Origin: Pyrocephalus nanus
Lineage: Eukaryota; Chordata; Aves; Passeriformes; Tyrannidae
Length of the DNA stretch: 64,000 bases
Assembly (NCBI GenBank): GCA_038380795.1
Contig: CM076262.1
Coordinates: 69,956,629 to 70,020,628, forward strand
Direction of reading: 5' to 3'
The notes under the pieces are model-generated. The model was not told the DNA's origin, searched no databases, and saw only the letters and a program-made list of their open reading frames with translations. Shown here piece after piece: positions 1 to 22,470 of the stretch (the first letter of the stretch is position 1; each line of letters begins with the position of its first letter). The position numbers were made by a program, and so were the translations under genes.

Positions 1-234
1 CAGAAGAACATGACTTCTGGCTGGCTGTCCTGTACCAAGCTGGTGTCTTCCAAATTTATCGTGTCTGGGAGCATAAAAGATGAGTGAATGAGAGTGGGGA
101 TTCTGCTAATTCTGTATGATGATGTTTGGACAAATGGGAATTAAATCCAGTAAGGGGTGATCAGAAATAGCAATTAGCCTAAATTAGGACTTTCATGAAG
201 GGTTATTTAAATGTAATTTATGCCCCCTCTGTCC

Positions 235-757
235 CCCTGGCAGAGCTGCCTCCAGCTCTGGGATCCCAGCACAGCAAGGACATGGAGCTGCTGGAGAGAT
301 TCCAGGGGAGGGAACACCAAGGTGACCAGAGGGATGGAGCAGCTCTGCTGGGAGGAAAGGCTGAGAGAGCTGGGATTGTCCAGCCTGGAGAAGGGAAGGC
401 TTTGGAATGACCTCATTGTGGCCTTCCAGGACCTGAAGGGAGCCCACAAGGAAGATGCAGAGAGACTATTTCCAAGGGCCTGGAGTGACAGGACAGGGGG
501 AATGGCTTCAAACTGACAGAGAGTGGCTTTAGATTGGATATTAGAGAGAAATTCTTCCCTGTGAGGGTGGGGAGGCCCTGGCACAGGTTGCCCAGAGAAG
601 CTGTGGCTGCCCCATCCCTGGAAGTGTCCAAGGCCAGGTTGGATGGGGCTCTGAGCAACCTGGGACAGTGGAAGGTGTCCCTGCCCATGGCAGGGGGGTT
701 GGAACTACATGATCATTCAGGTGCCTTTCAACCCAAACCATTCCCTGATTCTATGAT
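235..757 (+). mobile_element. CR1 LINE 3' fragment
   Basis: The sequence reads as the 3' end of a sense-strand CR1 element. It has the region around AGATTGGATATTAGAGAGAA, then AGGCCCTGGCACAGGTTGCC, then TGGATGGGGCTCTGAGCAACC, ending in a short CTGATTCTATGAT tail typical of CR1. The short tail and absent 5' end show the usual 5'-truncated insertion. The same blocks recur at 45.1 and 54.5 kb. Confidence 0.88.
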
Positions 758-3700
758 GCTTCTGGTTTGGAGTCATCTTTCCAAATTATATTTGTCTGAA
801 TTTTAGTCTAAACCTGTCCTTTTCCCACATTTTCTGAGTTGGTTGTTTTGTTTCTGCAGGTTGCAACTTTGAATTAAGGTCTAAATCTTTCTGGAAATAG
901 GTAACTAAACAGTTCTGATCAGATCAATGTGGCTTTTTTGACTTGATTAGAAAGGATGTGGTGCCTCTGGAATGCCAGCTGAGCCCTTCATGCCTCGGGT
1001 CACAAGCAGTAATTAATCAATTGGGAAATAGTTTTGTTACCACAGCCTGTCATTTACACTCTTTTGCTGGAGGTTTTTTTTAAGATATTTGACACCAGAG
1101 TTTTTTTCTCTTTTTTCAGAGTCAGCTTGCAGTTTGTTAAAAGCCACCTTGCTGTGTTTCAGTGCCACAGCTGAAATCAGGGGGTGTGTTTAAACGTGGC
1201 CGTGGCACAGAAGAGGCAGCCTGGCAGGCTGAGCTTTAGATTTGTTCCCTCAGGCTCCAAAATAGCTCAGATTTATTTACCTTTGGAGTATGCTGCAAAG
1301 CCCATCTTTTTCTTGAAAGGCATTTAGGAAAGAGTGAGGTGGCTGGGTGTGGGACCCATCTGAAGAACTTACTGTGACAGCTCTGCTCAGTGCATATCTC
1401 TTGAAACTAAACCACTTTTAGTTCTTGAAAGTTGATGTTCTACTGGGCTGATGAGAACTGTGCTTAATAAAATGTTGATAACCCAGCTTTTGTCCCTGAT
1501 GGCGAAAGAAATTTCCCATGCCATTGTCTTTTAGAAATAAACCACTTGGTTCTCTGTTGGGTTTTCTGGCTCCAGAAGGCTTTGGTTTCTTTGGGAACTG
1601 TCACTGAGAGTTAAGCTCAGTGCTTGGAGTCCAATACAAATAGTAATTTGTTTCCTCTAAAGGTTAATATTTTGTATTACAACATAGATGTTGGTTGGGA
1701 AATAGTTGTCCTGTTGAAAGGGAGCTGGAGAAGTTGCTGTTTGGATTTGTGTTCTTGCTGATGGCTCAGATCTAGCTGTCAAAAAATGTTGGGAGGACAA
1801 GGCTTAGGCAGAGGTGGTATCTTGTATCAGAACAGCTGATAGGATTGAAAAAAACAGGCTTTGAGAATTATACATGTTTGTGAAAGCTGCTGCTATTTCT
1901 ATTTCATGCTAAACAATTAAATGGAAGGGGTTTTATTTTCGTATTTGGTTACCCCAAGTTATTACTTAAAGGTTTTCTGTCTTCTAGCAGGATAATAAAT
2001 CCTTTTCAGGGGAACAAATCCTTTTCTTTTCCTCTAATTTGTCCAGGTGTTTACTAAATAAAAGTACTTTAGGAGTCAGAGAATTCCGTACATGTTTTGA
2101 TAAAGGCTTCTTAGAGAGCAGGGAATTGCAAAATAATAGGTAAAGACTTCCTGAAAGGTAACTCCCACAATAACAGTGGAGGATTTCATCAAAGTTTCAG
2201 TTGTATTCATGTCTTAATTTACTTAAAAAATGGAGACTTCTCTCCCTTAATATTTAATTGCCTGTCATACCTCAGTGTACCTTGATGTGCCTGGTTAAGC
2301 TCATAACTCTGTGGCTGCTGAAATTCTGCAGATGAGGAATCCTGTTGATGGATTCCAAGCAGGAATTCCTGCATCTGCGTTACTTGCCTGACAGGGGTGA
2401 TGTGCTTGGGCTAATCAGAGGTTATTGCTGGTACCCTGAAGCAGGGTGGCACTAAGTTTTCCAAGGGGGAGTGGAAAATTTGGAACCCCCATGCGCAGTT
2501 TGAAACCCTTTGCATTCCTTTCTCACCTGTGGTGTGAAATCAATTGGATTTAGTGAAACACAAGAGGTGGGACAAACCTATTGGCCTTGAAGCAGTTTTG
2601 AAATGCAAGTGGAAGAATTTGGAATGTTTAATAATTCACAAAATGCATCCTAAAATTTGCTTTCCACCCTGGATGTGCATCCTCACCTCCCTTCTTTGCT
2701 GCCGCATCAGCGACAGGGAGCCCCATTTACTGCAGGGCTGTTTGGCTGCCCTGTGGAAACAGCTCCTCACCCACCCAGGAACAGCCCCTGAGCAGCTGCT
2801 AAACCCAGGATCCTTGCAGTCCTGGCAGGGATTCCCTTGGAAGGCAGGACCTGCTGGGCAGTTCCAAGTGCTGAACACATTCTGAAGTGTTTGCTGGGAA
2901 TGCACCAGCACTACAAAGTTTTCAGCTTCAGAAAGTGGGAGTCAATCCCATATTTCTGTGGGTGAGGCCAGTTTGATGTCCTGTGCTTCACTCCTGCTGC
3001 TGCCAGCCAGGATATCTGTGAGACAACTGTTGGATGCAGGGAGGCTGAGGGAGAAATTCCCCCCAAACTCACTCCTGGGTATTGAAAAAGTTCTCCTGTG
3101 TTGAGGGCCTTCAGTTCCTTGTCAATGAGTGCTTTTTGCTGATGGAGCAGACAGCTCTTGTTTTTTTTTTTTTCTTTTTAATTTTAAAAATATTTGGGCT
3201 TTGCAATAGTAGATTCCTTTCACTTATGCATTTTTTTTTTAATCTCCCCCTGACATTCAGCAACAGAATGTTTTCCATTTCCATTGCCAGGTATTTGCTT
3301 ACTGGTGTATTTGCTTGGAGATTTTGTGGGTTTAAGAGCTTCCCCGGGATTTTTCTTGTAAATTTATGTGGGTAAACTTGCAAAACTTACTCAGAGCTGG
3401 TACTCATAGGTACCGGGGCTGTGCCTGTGCTAATTATGCAGCAAGATAATTGTTTTTATTCCTAAAAACCACAACAGTGCTATAGATGTTGGTTGAAATG
3501 TTTGGAAACTTCCCCTTTGACGCAGCTGGAAAGAAATTTTACTCCTGGTTTAACTGGAATGCTGGAAATAGTGTTTGGCCATCAGTGTGCGTGGGTTTGA
3601 CTGTGAACCCTCAAAGTTTATTATTCTTTTTCCTGCCTATGACTATTTGCCCCTAAAAATACCCTTGTTTTACCCTCTGGTGACTGAATATCTTTCAAAT

Positions 3701-6247
3701 TATTCCAGTTCACACAGGCCAACTTGCCATGAATAAGGGGAAAAAAGAGCTGACATCAAATCTTTCTTCAGGCACTTGAAACTCTTGAAATATTTGTGGT
3801 TATAACAATTATCATGATGTGCTAGAATTAACTACCAGGAGTGTAGCAGTAGCTGAACATTTGAGACCTTTTGGGCTGCCAATAAATGAAAAAAACTCTT
3901 CTTTTTTTTTTTTTCAGTCAGTGTACCAGAAAAACCTGCAGAGTGTGTTTAACTCTATGCAGGCTTTTATGCTGCTCTCTGACAGTGCCTTTAAAAAGAA
4001 AAAGAGTCTATTAGTTGAGGTAAAGGAACCTAAATAATTTAAGGCTTTCCCTTTGTGTCGAGTGCTGTGAAATTGTAAAATGAGGTTGTAAACTCTTAAA
4101 TATTCCCACTAAAGATCCTATCAGTGACAGTGCTTGGCTACAGGGCCAACTGAGGCTTATTAGTAGCAAAGCTCAGGATTTTGGAAAAGGAGAAAGTGGT
4201 TAATTCAGCTTAGGAAAGGTGGGGAACGACACAAAACTATGAATCACAATTTTCACAGGATTCAGTGACTCACTGATAATGTCAAAAAAAGTGACCCTTA
4301 CAGTGGTATTTTTAAGCAAGAAACTCTTGGGGTTATTTCCTTTTGAAATGTTTCTGACAACTTAAGGGTGTAAAGAGCAACTGAGTTTGGTATCCTGTAA
4401 TAAACTCTCCCTTTCAGATGGATTTAGTGTTGGTGCTAAAATGAAAGGGGGATCTAGTTTTTAAGCATTTATTTTTCTTCTGGAAAGAAAAAACTTTATA
4501 ATCTTGCAATTTACCTTCCTGAAACAAATGTAGGACAAGGGGACCTCAAGTTTTTGGTGTCTGCTGTCTCTTCAACTGGAAATAGCCCAATGCTCAGAAT
4601 GATCAGAAGATTATTCCAGGTAGCAGAAATTATTCTAACCAGCAAAATCACGTATTTTCATGTATTGATCAGGGCTAACTGAGAAATCTGAGAATTGCAA
4701 GGCATCTGAAAATTATGTAAGTGTGGCTCTGACAGAAACAAAGAAACACAGGGTTGCTTTGTGTGGTTTTGTTCCTGGTCAGTTCCTGCAAATAAAAGAA
4801 TTTGTCATTTCTGCTTTTGCTCAAATACTTCTCATGAAGGGGAAGGGGCAAGTCTTGCAGAATGTTTGCCTTCTACCTCAGAAACTGGAGAAAATAGTCT
4901 TGAATAAAAGTGTATTGTTCCTCTGATTCAGCCTGTCTTTAATGTGTTTGTAGGTTTTTAATTTAATTGTTTGAACTTATCTGCAATTAACCCGGTAGTT
5001 CCTTGGCCACGTGAAGACTGGAATTCTTTGCCTTTTACTGTGATTTAAAGACCTTGTGTTCCATGCCAACTTATATAACTTAATGTTCTCTGTCATGGGG
5101 CACAGGAAAAACACCGTATCTCCCAAATTCCAGCATTCCCCTGAGGGCAAATATTAGTGTAAAAGGCTTTCTTTGCAATAGTAGGTTATTTTCTGGCATT
5201 GCAGGCCTGGAGTTCCTTTTCTTCGTTTCCTTAATGCTTTGATTACATGTGGATATTGTTTTTGTTAGGGAACAGTGTTTGAAAGTACCTGTTCTCAGCT
5301 TTTTATTTCTCCTGAAAAATCAGAGGTTATTTTTCACACCTTCTCTTTAATAATGCAATCTGTTGGCATGGATGCATTGACATCTTGATTCTTGGTGTCA
5401 GCTGCTTTTATGGTGCTGGGACCTTCTTGTCTTCCATTATTGTGTGCAGTTCTTGACAGGATTTACACAAATCAGTGACTGCCAATTAATGCTTTACTTG
5501 GGTGCTGCCTAAACTTCCTTGATCTGTTGAAATGGATCCAGTCCAACCCAAAAATGATGCTCAAAGGAATTCCCTGAGGCCACTGTCTGAAAGAGTTGGG
5601 TTTGTCCTCTCACTGATGAATTTGATTTTATTTTTCTCCCCAGCTTTAATGAGGAGTCCCAACATATATCTCTATATATCAGTAATAATCAGTACAGTCA
5701 CTTATTTTTCCAGCATTTAATGAAGAGTTTTTTTCCATTTTAAGAATATTTCCCTATATACCATTTTCATCAGACTGTACCTCTGCTGACAAAATCCTGA
5801 ATAAATGTCAACCTAAAAGCTGGATGTTCTTCTGTGTGTCAGATGTGGAGCAGATATAATTCAAATGTAGAAATGACTGACATGCCTTGAGTATCTGAAT
5901 GTTTCATTTACTGCTAATCTTTATTCTTCAGTCAGGTGGTTGGGGCAGATAAGAAACTGGCTGTGACATTTAACGGGCTGAGCAAGCTCTGCTAACAGAG
6001 TTCTTAGGTCTTGTTTAATGTTTACAAAAGCCAACGTGAGTGACCTTGAATTCAGTGGAAATATTACTCTGGGAGCAGTGTAAGGCTTTTCTTTTTTTCC
6101 TCTTCAGTCACCTAGATTAGTTATCCCATTGTGCACAGAAATGAGAGTGTTAATTATATATAAATGGGTGCTCATTGTATAGGGTGCATTTTTCTCCATA
6201 TCTTCATTCTGTATCCCCCTACTTTGCAGGACTAATAAATATATAAT

Positions 6248-6298
6248 AAAACTTTCACTTTTAAAACTTTCACTTTTAAAATTTTCACTTTTAAAATT
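6248..6298 (+). repeat. Short tandem repeat, 16-17 bp unit
   Basis: Three consecutive near-identical copies of a unit like ACTTTCACTTTTAAAA lie about 200 bases before the first PACSIN2 exon. The array is AT-rich and has no apparent coding role. Confidence 0.75.
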
Positions 6299-6476
6299 AA
6301 CATCTTCTTTTCTTTTACAGGAGAACTTGTGGCCTTTTGTTGTGTTGTTGCAGTTTGGTTTTAGGATATTTATGCCATAAGTGATTAATTCCTGCTGGAT
6401 TACCTTACTCTTATCAAACAGTAGTTGTGATAATTAGAGATTTCTCTTCTTTTCAGAGCTTTGAAGCAGACACTGA

Positions 6477-16725
<10,249 letters not shown>

Positions 16726-17420
16726 CAAAGGACAGAATAAACACAGGGGTGTTCCCAAAGCTCTGCAGGCCTGTACAGTGTATTTAGTTCCAGTGAGAGG
16801 AAGCTGAATGATGTATAGAGTGTATATATTTTAAAGGAAAGGCGAGAGCTTGAGGCAGAAATAATGCTGAATCAAAGGCAAAAGTCTGAACCAATCATCT
16901 GACATCGCTTTCACAACTTGTGCACAATGCAAAGGAAAAGGGGTTAGGTGGAAAAAAATAGTGTGATAGGAAAAATACTTTTTAAGCTTTCTCTTCCCAC
17001 ATGGTCTGTCATTGTGGATTCTAAACATTTTTGCATTTTCTATGCTTGTGCCTCATCCTACCTTGGGTATGTGGCTTGTGCTCACTTTTGTTTAATCAGT
17101 TATTTTAAGTGACCTTCAGTAACTTGCAACTTGAATTTCAAAGATTATTATAGTTAATTTTTTATTTGTTCTTATCAATGTCTGAAAGATGCAGTATTTT
17201 TTTATTTAAATGCCATGTAGTTAAGCACCTTTTTTGTATGCCTGGATTTATCAATGAATACTTAAATTATGACATAGATTTAGTCACCAGCTGACTGAAT
17301 GAAAACTCCTTCCATGTTGTAGTAATCTTTCCGTGTCGTCAGCATGGCTTTGAAGTTGTAAATGGAGTTGTAAAACAAAATACTGTATTTAATAAATATC
17401 TGTTACAGAAGGTTATTTGT
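16726..17420 (+). other. PACSIN2: PACSIN2 3'UTR, proximal form
   Basis: This is AT-rich noncoding sequence after the PACSIN2 stop. It runs to the AATAAA at 17391-17396, which is followed within 30 bases by T- and GT-rich sequence (TTATTTGT), a normal cleavage setting. Longer forms are possible, because another AATAAA occurs at 18450-18455. The exact cleavage point is inferred. Confidence 0.7.
17391..17396 (+). terminator. PACSIN2: PACSIN2 poly(A) signal
   Basis: A canonical AATAAA lies about 670 bases past the stop codon, with GU-rich sequence downstream. It is the first canonical hexamer after the PACSIN2 stop that has such a context. Confidence 0.65.
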
Positions 17421-17598
17421 AGCAGAGGTATCTGCAGGTGTCATGGGTTGGGACTCTGTTATGAATGTTCTTCACTGTGGGTTGACACTTAAACTAAGAG
17501 TATTCCATCTGGATTTTAAATGGCATTCAAAAGAAAGGTAAATTATGCATAAGCCCCAGAGTGGTAACTATTTCCAGCACATGTTTGGAGGGGACAAC

Positions 17599-17619
17599 AA
17601 AAAAAAAAAAAAAAAAAAA
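17599..17619 (+). repeat. Poly(A) run
   Basis: Twenty-one consecutive A residues lie about 200 bases past the PACSIN2 poly(A) signal. No target-site duplication or retrocopy body is visible on its left, so it is classed as a simple repeat. Confidence 0.8.
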
Positions 17620-18934
17620 GTCCTTTAAACTGCTAATGATTTTTGGGTGATCTGAAATGTTAAATCTGTGAAGGGTAATTTTCTTGAAGAGAGAAGACTG
17701 TAAAATAGACTTAAATGCTTTTATTAAGAGCCTATCTATGTTGTGTATATGTACATATGATTTGATATTCCAGAATATAAAGAGCATGGCTGTTAGTTAT
17801 CAAGCCTTTGGATGTCAATAAGATTTAGAAGTGTTTTAAGAGTTTAAATTATAGGTGTATTTAAATCTGCTTTCCTGCCATATCCGTTACTGTACAATAG
17901 ACAAAGCATCCTGTGATTAGACTTGTCAGAAGTACAGTAAAAACTGCACCAATATACTCAAAATCAGTATTTGTGGATAAATGAATGGGTCAGAATATAA
18001 AGTAGCTTTAGTCCATGTGTGGATTATCGTAGCAGAACACTGTATAAAATCGACATTTGCAGATACAACTTGGCCAGCTGTAATTGTGTCAAATAAGTAG
18101 CCATTTGTGACACTCAAAGCTGGGGTGTAAAATTCCAGCGGATTTGTGTTAAAATAAGTATCAGGTAAGTAGAGATGCTCTGTTAGGAAGCTACACTGTA
18201 ATGAAGCTGACAAAGCTTTCTCAAGGTAACTATAAAACACTGTTTATTAGTCTTGGACCTTGCTTTTTGAGCTTATTTAGGATATATTTAGTCCTCATTT
18301 CCAAGGAATCAGAGTGTGCAGGCTGAGGAGGTGGATGTTTGTACCTGTCTGTCGAGGAGAACTTGCCGCTGTTCATCCACAGGACGGTCACCAAAGCTGT
18401 CAGGAATTACTGGTCTGGGTTCTCTGTATTGTCAAATATTTTAGAAAACAATAAAATCGGTTAATCTCCTGAATACACAGAATGCACCTTTGGCTATTTC
18501 AGTGTGGTCTCACAAATAATCCGTGCATTTTATTCTGTCCCTGGTGGCAGAACCTGCATTGTCTGAACGAGCCCCACACAGGAGCGTGACACGGGTGGCA
18601 TTGTGCCCTGAACAAAAACAGGCAGGTGCCGTGCACAGGAGCTCTTGGCAAAACATTCCAGCAAAATCTTCGTGGAAGAAGAGGAAAACTGCCCTTTGTG
18701 GGTGTGCAGAACGTCCTGTGACGCTGCTTTCTGTGGTGGTGTGTCGAGTCTCACGTAGCTGGGGTGAGCAGCTAAGCTTTTTTTTTCAAAATTTTTTTTT
18801 TAAATACTATTCAATTACTATTATTTGAATATTTTCTGCCTGGCAGTGATTAATGAGGCAGTGTTTGCGATGAATTTTATCTCCTCTCCCCCCTCAGTCC
18901 TGGCTGACCAGCAGATCCCAGAGGGTTGTAATCA

Positions 18935-19310
18935 GTGGCACAGGGGCTGGTTGGAGGCAGGGAACTCCTGGAGAGGGGCCAGCAGAGGCTACAGAGGTGG
19001 ATAAAGGATTGGAGCATCTCCTTTCCAGGGAAAGCTGAGGGAGCTGGGGCTGTTCAGCCCCCAGAAGAGACACTGAGAGGGGCCCCATCCCTGTCTGGCA
19101 GTGGGAGCTGTGGCTGTCAAGAGCCCCGCTCTCCTCGGTGCAGTCAGACAAGAGGCCACGGGCAGGATCTGATGAAAATTCCACCTGGACATGAGGAAGA
19201 ACTTCCCAGTGCAGTGACTGAGCACTGAACAGATAGCCCAGAGAGGCTGTGGAGTCTCCCTCACGGGGATATTCCAGAGCTGTGTGGATGCAATCCTGTG
19301 CCACGTGCTC
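18935..19310 (+). mobile_element. CR1 LINE 3' fragment
   Basis: This is a sense CR1-like 3' region. It has the GAGCTGGGGCTGTTCAGCCC block, the CCACCTGGACATGAGGAAGA block and the AGAGAGGCTGTGGAGTCTCC block, in that order. It is diverged and lacks the ATTCTATG tail. An open frame through it is repeat-derived. Confidence 0.82.
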
Positions 19311-19559
19311 TGGGATGGCCCTACTTGAGTGCTAACAAACAGGAGGCTGCTTTGGGTGCTTGATATTATTGATATTATTATGCTTCATTTCACTGAGAAC
19401 TTTGGGAAAGAGGCTTGGATTTGGTCAAATGGAAATTGCTTTTGAATGCACTGCTATTTACCCTGCAACTCAGTGGAGTTTGCTTCAAAGTCACGGGTCT
19501 TACCTCATTACCTAACGTATAGAGTTTGGTCATGCCCTTGGTAGCCAGATTTAGAATGC

Positions 19560-19830
19560 AGGCAACTTCTGGAGGCTTCTTAGCCCAGCCAGGAGACCTC
19601 AAAACAGGCCCAAAGCAGGTTGTTCAGGGCTTGCCCTGCTGAGCTTTGAACATCTCCAGGGATGAAGAGCCCACCACTTCTCTGAGCAATCTGTTTTGGT
19701 GGGTCATCACTTCCACTGCGAGGAATTTTTTTCCTTTCACGTGTCAGGATTTGCTCTCATTTCCTCCTTCATTTCACTTGTGCTCCTTGAAGGGTCTGGC
19801 ACCATCTTCTCTTCACGTTTCCACGAGGCA
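19560..19830 (-). mobile_element. CR1 LINE fragment, antisense
   Basis: Read on the minus strand, this matches the CR1 segment around the GTTCAAGGCCAGG and CAGAGAAGCTGTGGCTGCCC blocks. On the plus strand it shows CTTTGAACATCTCCAGGGAT and ACTTCTCTGAGCAATCTGTT. It is old and diverged. It faces the CR1 copy at 18.9-19.3 kb in the opposite orientation. Confidence 0.68.
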
Positions 19831-22261
19831 GCTTTAGACTATTGGTTGCTAAAACAGCTTGCTGTGCTGATCAGCCTCCAGCTGGGTTTTTATAGCAGTT
19901 CAATACAGTGGTATCACTACAATGTTTGCAGTGAATCACAACAAATTAGGTGCTTTGTGTAATACTGGTATTTATTTCCAGTGACTGATGACACTGATGA
20001 GTTCATCTATTTAAAGGGGAGAGAATCTTTTCAGGAAAATAACAGGCTATTTTATGAGAGAGGGGTAAGCAAAGGTAAGCACTTCCTGATGCACAGTAAT
20101 ATTAAAATTCCTCTTAAGTTGTTGCTTCTGAGGCTGAAAGTTTGGCACCAGAAATTTTGAACATGCTTTCCCCAAACTGCCTCTTAATTAATTTACTAGT
20201 AAGCTATAACATGAGTATTTAAAATACCTGCTGTACACATACAAGATGCCAAAAATAAACCTACACCCACAGTGTAATAAACCAATCTCTTGTTGAGGTG
20301 TCTGTGAAGTTTATCTGGTGTATAATATTATTCTCACCATGGCTGAGCTGATTTTTGTTGTTGTTGTTCTAATATCTCCTTTCTTCCAATTACGTCCTTA
20401 TCCATAACACTGCAAAGCAAAATTTCAAGTAGGCTTCACAACTTGAGGTAAGTGTAAAAACTGAGGGGAAATCAGAGTAGACAAGAAATGGGTTTGGACT
20501 GATCTGATCTGAGTGATTTTTTACAATAACATTTGTTGGGTGTATTTACTGTAAAAAGAGAAAAGGGATAAAATACAGAGCGGTAAACTGAAGGTTGGAC
20601 ATGCAGCAGCAAGAGCTCCTGTTCTTCTGTAGTTGCATCTGTTTTAAAAAAGAACATGACAGAATCTCTCTCCAGCCTTTCTGATTTGGCAGAAAGCTGT
20701 TGGTTCACCTCAGAACAGCGGGGAGCTTGTTAATTGTGGCCGGTGGTCACTCGGAAGAGCTGCAGCTCCCGAGATGAGGGAATACACGACAAGCCCAGTT
20801 TTACTGCAATACTTTTCCCTTCTTGTTATGTTTGAACTGAAACACAAACAGCAATTTCAGAACCTTTGGCAGCAGCTGAACACCACACTTGTTCGTACAG
20901 ATGAAATAACTTCTACATGAAGTAGTTCTGATAGGAGAAAAGAAAGAGAATCAGCGTTGTTAGGTTTTAGAAGGAGCCAGTTCTGACCCCACAAGGGAGG
21001 CTCAGACTATGTTTTTATGTTGCATTTGACTTTGAAATTCCCTCCCTTGTTTTATCAGGCCAGTCAATACCCTGCAAGATACTTTTGCAGCTGTTTTACA
21101 CTTCTGTGATCGTAACAACTCAGTGATCAATAAACTGCCACCTCTCTGCTTACCCTTTTTGTAGATAAATATTCCAATCTACACGTCCTCTGGGAACACG
21201 TTGGTGCCCTCCCACTTTTTATTGCCGTAGTCAGTAACTGATTAAATGATCCATTTCTTCATGGCAGTTCACTTTGGCTTTTAGGAGGGACACTGAAAAT
21301 CCAAGTCACTCGTTACCCTCAGCTGGATCACCTTGGTGCGTGACCCGTGAAACCTCCAAGCCTGTGAGGTAAACAATCCTATCAGATGCGAATGGCGGGG
21401 ATTATTTCTGGAATCCCTGTGCAGAAGGCACCGAAATCCGAGAGCCCTGGCCTGGATGAAACAAATGCTGCCACGGGGCAAACACAGGTGGGTTTTGCTG
21501 TGACTCTGAGTGTAGGTGCAGCTTTGCAAGTCCCTCACATTGCTAATGAAAACAGCGTTTTATTTAAGCACGGCTGAGTTCTGAGTGTGTGGACGGGCTG
21601 GTGGATTCCAGCACAGCAGGTTTTTGGCAGCGTTGTTGAGATGCAGAGCACTTCCAAGGGTGGGAAGCTCCCCGAAACCTCACCTGTCTGAAGTGGTTGT
21701 GCTTGGTGATGTTATCAGGGCAAACAATGCATTAGCGCTAAATAAAAATGTTGAACTGGCTTCAGCTGGTTTTTTTAACGTAGTCACTAAGCTTCACTCC
21801 CATGTTGAGGGAGAGGCATTGGAATGTTTGATGTTCCTCTTCCAGTGAAGACTTTTTCTATGTGAATTATTTACAGCTGTGTGTGACTGTGTTGTTACCA
21901 CTGGCAGAGGGAGGCTGGCCTGGAACTTTAATTAAACTACAACTGTCATGAGGCAACATCCGTTTTCACAGTATATCTGTGAGCAGTGACTGGTTTTGCT
22001 TAGTGTGATCAAGTTTTCCAGAGGGCATCAAGCAGAATTTACACTTCTCTGGCTCCAAGGGAAGCTTTGGCCCTGGGAAAGCAATGGAGGTCTGGGTTAG
22101 CAGGACTGTTGTGGCAGTGGGATAAGTCAGAGTAGGAGAAAACATTGGAACAAGTTACTCTGCTTGTGCTGCATCAGCTCACAGGGTAGTCCTGGCACCC
22201 CAAAAAATGAGGGTATCCCAGGCAGAGCCCATCCACTTCAGGATGGCTGTGCAGAAAAGGG

Positions 22262-22470
22262 GTACAGGCACAGAATCATTCAGGGAGGAGGGGCCTCAAA
22301 ATGTCTTCAGTCCAATCTCCTCCTCAAACTGGGGTCGCCACTGACCCAGGAGCTCCTGAAAACCTCCAAGGACAGACCTCCCACAGTTGCTGTGGGCAAA
22401 CTGCTCCACTCTCTGATTGTTCTCGTGAAATCATCTCTCCATATCAAACTGGAACTGTATTCCAGGTTGA
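22262..22470 (-). mobile_element. CR1 LINE 3' end, antisense
   Basis: The sequence starts with CACAGAATCATTCAGGGAGG and passes through a block like GTCCAATCTCCTCCTCAAAC. This is the reverse complement of a CR1 3' end, whose sense strand ends in ATTCTGTG-type repeats. Confidence 0.8.
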
